Assembly: GCA_963989245.1 (NCBI GenBank)
Contig: OZ022355.1
Coordinates: forward strand, 23,150,809 to 23,214,808
Origin: Nansenia antarctica
Taxonomy: Eukaryota > Chordata > Actinopteri > Argentiniformes > Microstomatidae
Reading direction: 5' to 3'
DNA length: 64,000 nt
The notes below the pieces were generated by a model. It made no database searches, had not been told where the DNA came from, and was given only the letters and a program-made list of their open reading frames with translations. Below are positions 63,155 to 64,000 of this stretch, in pieces; position 1 is the first letter of the stretch; each line of letters starts with the position of its first letter. A program made the position numbers and the translations under genes.

Positions 63155-64000
63155 ATGAGCCACAGACCAGGATGTTTCAGTACGCCACTAAGCAGTAGCA
63201 TTGGGAGGGGTAGAGCGATCCTCCTCAGTGGAGGTAGGGGGATTCCAGTGTTGAGTTATGATAGTCCTGTTCAGGGGGGTGATGTTCATGTTGTGGGTAG
63301 TCAGGATGCTGCTGGGGCCCTTTCAGTTAGTGGGGACACAGTTCCTTCTCAGAGCCACGACATTGATCATGCACCGAGCACACGGGTCAGTGATGCCCCA
63401 TCCCCAATCTCTGCTTTCCAGTTACCTGATGTAGTGAGCCAGATGAGTGACATAATTAGAGATGTTGGTCTACAGCTGGCAGATAGCATACTTGCACGCC
63501 TTGACTCAACGCTACCCCCTCTTAGCACTGCACATGCACAGACCACGCCCACTGATACATCCACCCAGAGTCTAGACCTGTCCCAAGTCCAGTTGGTACC
63601 TCACAGGAGGGTGAAGGAGCCTCCAACGTTCAGAGGGGATGATAAGGACGCAGTGAATGTGCGTGAGTGGGAAGACATAATGAGGAGTTATGTGAAGAAG
63701 GCGAACATCAGAGCAGATCAGCAGGCGGAAGAAATATTCACCCATCTCAGGGGCAGGGCTAAGGATGTAGTGAAGTATGGGACGAGGAGCAGTGGCATTA
63801 ATGTCGCTGAAAACCCAGAGGCCATCTATGGTCTTCTACGTAAGCATTTTGCTGCTGTTCCCTGTTCACCTATCCCCCTAGCCGACTTCTACACCACGCT
63901 GCCGAAGAGTGGTGAGGATGCGTATGACTACTGGCTACGCCTCAATCAAGCTGCAGATGTTGCCACTGATCGCCTCAAAGAACAAGGTAAAACACTTGAG
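63155..64000 (+). CDS. gag: Gypsy-5 gag, 5' part (runs off the window)
   Basis: Open from ATG 63155 for 282 codons to the end of the window with no stop. It starts MSHRPGCFSTPLSSSIGRGR. The conserved part KEPPTFRGDDKDAVNVREWE, RAKDVVKYGTRS and PLADFYTTLPKSGEDAYDYW aligns with the Gypsy-1 gag (EPPMFRGDSS, KAKDVVRVGLRS, PLSDFYATLP), so the two elements are from one lineage. The protein would build the retroelement particle. Zinc knuckles and pol are expected beyond the window. No damage is seen in this part. Confidence 0.85.
   Translation, partial: MSHRPGCFSTPLSSSIGRGRAILLSGGRGIPVLSYDSPVQGGDVHVVGSQDAAGALSVSGDTVPSQSHDIDHAPSTRVSDAPSPISAFQLPDVVSQMSDIIRDVGLQLADSILARLDSTLPPLSTAHAQTTPTDTSTQSLDLSQVQLVPHRRVKEPPTFRGDDKDAVNVREWEDIMRSYVKKANIRADQQAEEIFTHLRGRAKDVVKYGTRSSGINVAENPEAIYGLLRKHFAAVPCSPIPLADFYTTLPKSGEDAYDYWLRLNQAADVATDRLKEQGKTLE

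Overview
The window looks like repeat-rich intergenic DNA of a teleost fish. The clues are the mix of repeat families (chromodomain Ty3/Gypsy elements of the sushi type, TTF-finger and BED hAT transposons, piggyBac, Tc1, Harbinger-like MITEs, 5'-truncated L2-type LINEs with (TAA)n tails, and a tRNA-derived SINE with the common fish tail GTCGCTTTGGATAAAAGCGT), spliced genes, and abundant microsatellites. Nothing looks bacterial. The species cannot be named from sequence alone.

Layout. (1) 229-4008 is a 3.8 kb GC-rich minisatellite of 47-48 bp units with a higher-order arrangement. (2) 4.0-6.4 kb holds short L2/RNase H LINE scraps and microsatellites. (3) 6688-13826 carries the only plausible host gene: seven exons that splice in frame to 646 codons of a Glu/Arg/Lys-rich coiled-coil protein. 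An internal tandem duplication (6706-8742 and 8743-11330) joined exon 3 to the intron-1 donor at a 6-bp homology. (4) 14.7-18.9 kb is a decayed piggyBac transposase, a hAT MITE, a BED-finger hAT fragment, an LTR remnant with a tRNA-Pro-like primer site, and an L2 copy. (5) 19231 to about 48880 is one old Gypsy element (Gypsy-2, minus strand, 5' truncated) blown apart by three later insertions: a 10.9 kb hAT (20357-31291, itself carrying a MITE, a Harbinger-like MITE and a foldback), a 9.45 kb Gypsy (Gypsy-1, 31462-40915, itself carrying a LINE and a SINE), and a 4.7 kb Gypsy (Gypsy-3, 42990-47680). Target-site duplications support each insertion. (6) 49.7-54.9 kb holds a deleted Tc1 element, MITE ends, a decayed TTF-finger hAT and a tRNA SINE. 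(7) 55833-64000 is the 5' part of Gypsy-5 (LTR, primer site, gag running off the window), whose LTR is split by an intact chromodomain element, Gypsy-4 (55993-62093).

The most interesting signal is shared by the LTRs of Gypsy-1 and Gypsy-5. Each LTR contains exon A, an intron, exon B and a 5' splice site, and then, a few hundred bases downstream, A' and B' joined exactly as if spliced, ending in CAG directly before an AATAAA. The A and B sequences of the two elements are not alike, yet the arrangement is the same. Splicing A to B, and then B to the base after B', would give a 5' RNA end identical to the 3' R region. This suggests an LTR whose R region is defined by splicing. A second point is Gypsy-4, which shows the hallmarks of Tf1/sushi-type self-priming: an 11-nt primer site just inside the LTR is complementary to an 11-nt stretch starting 30 bp after a TATA box.
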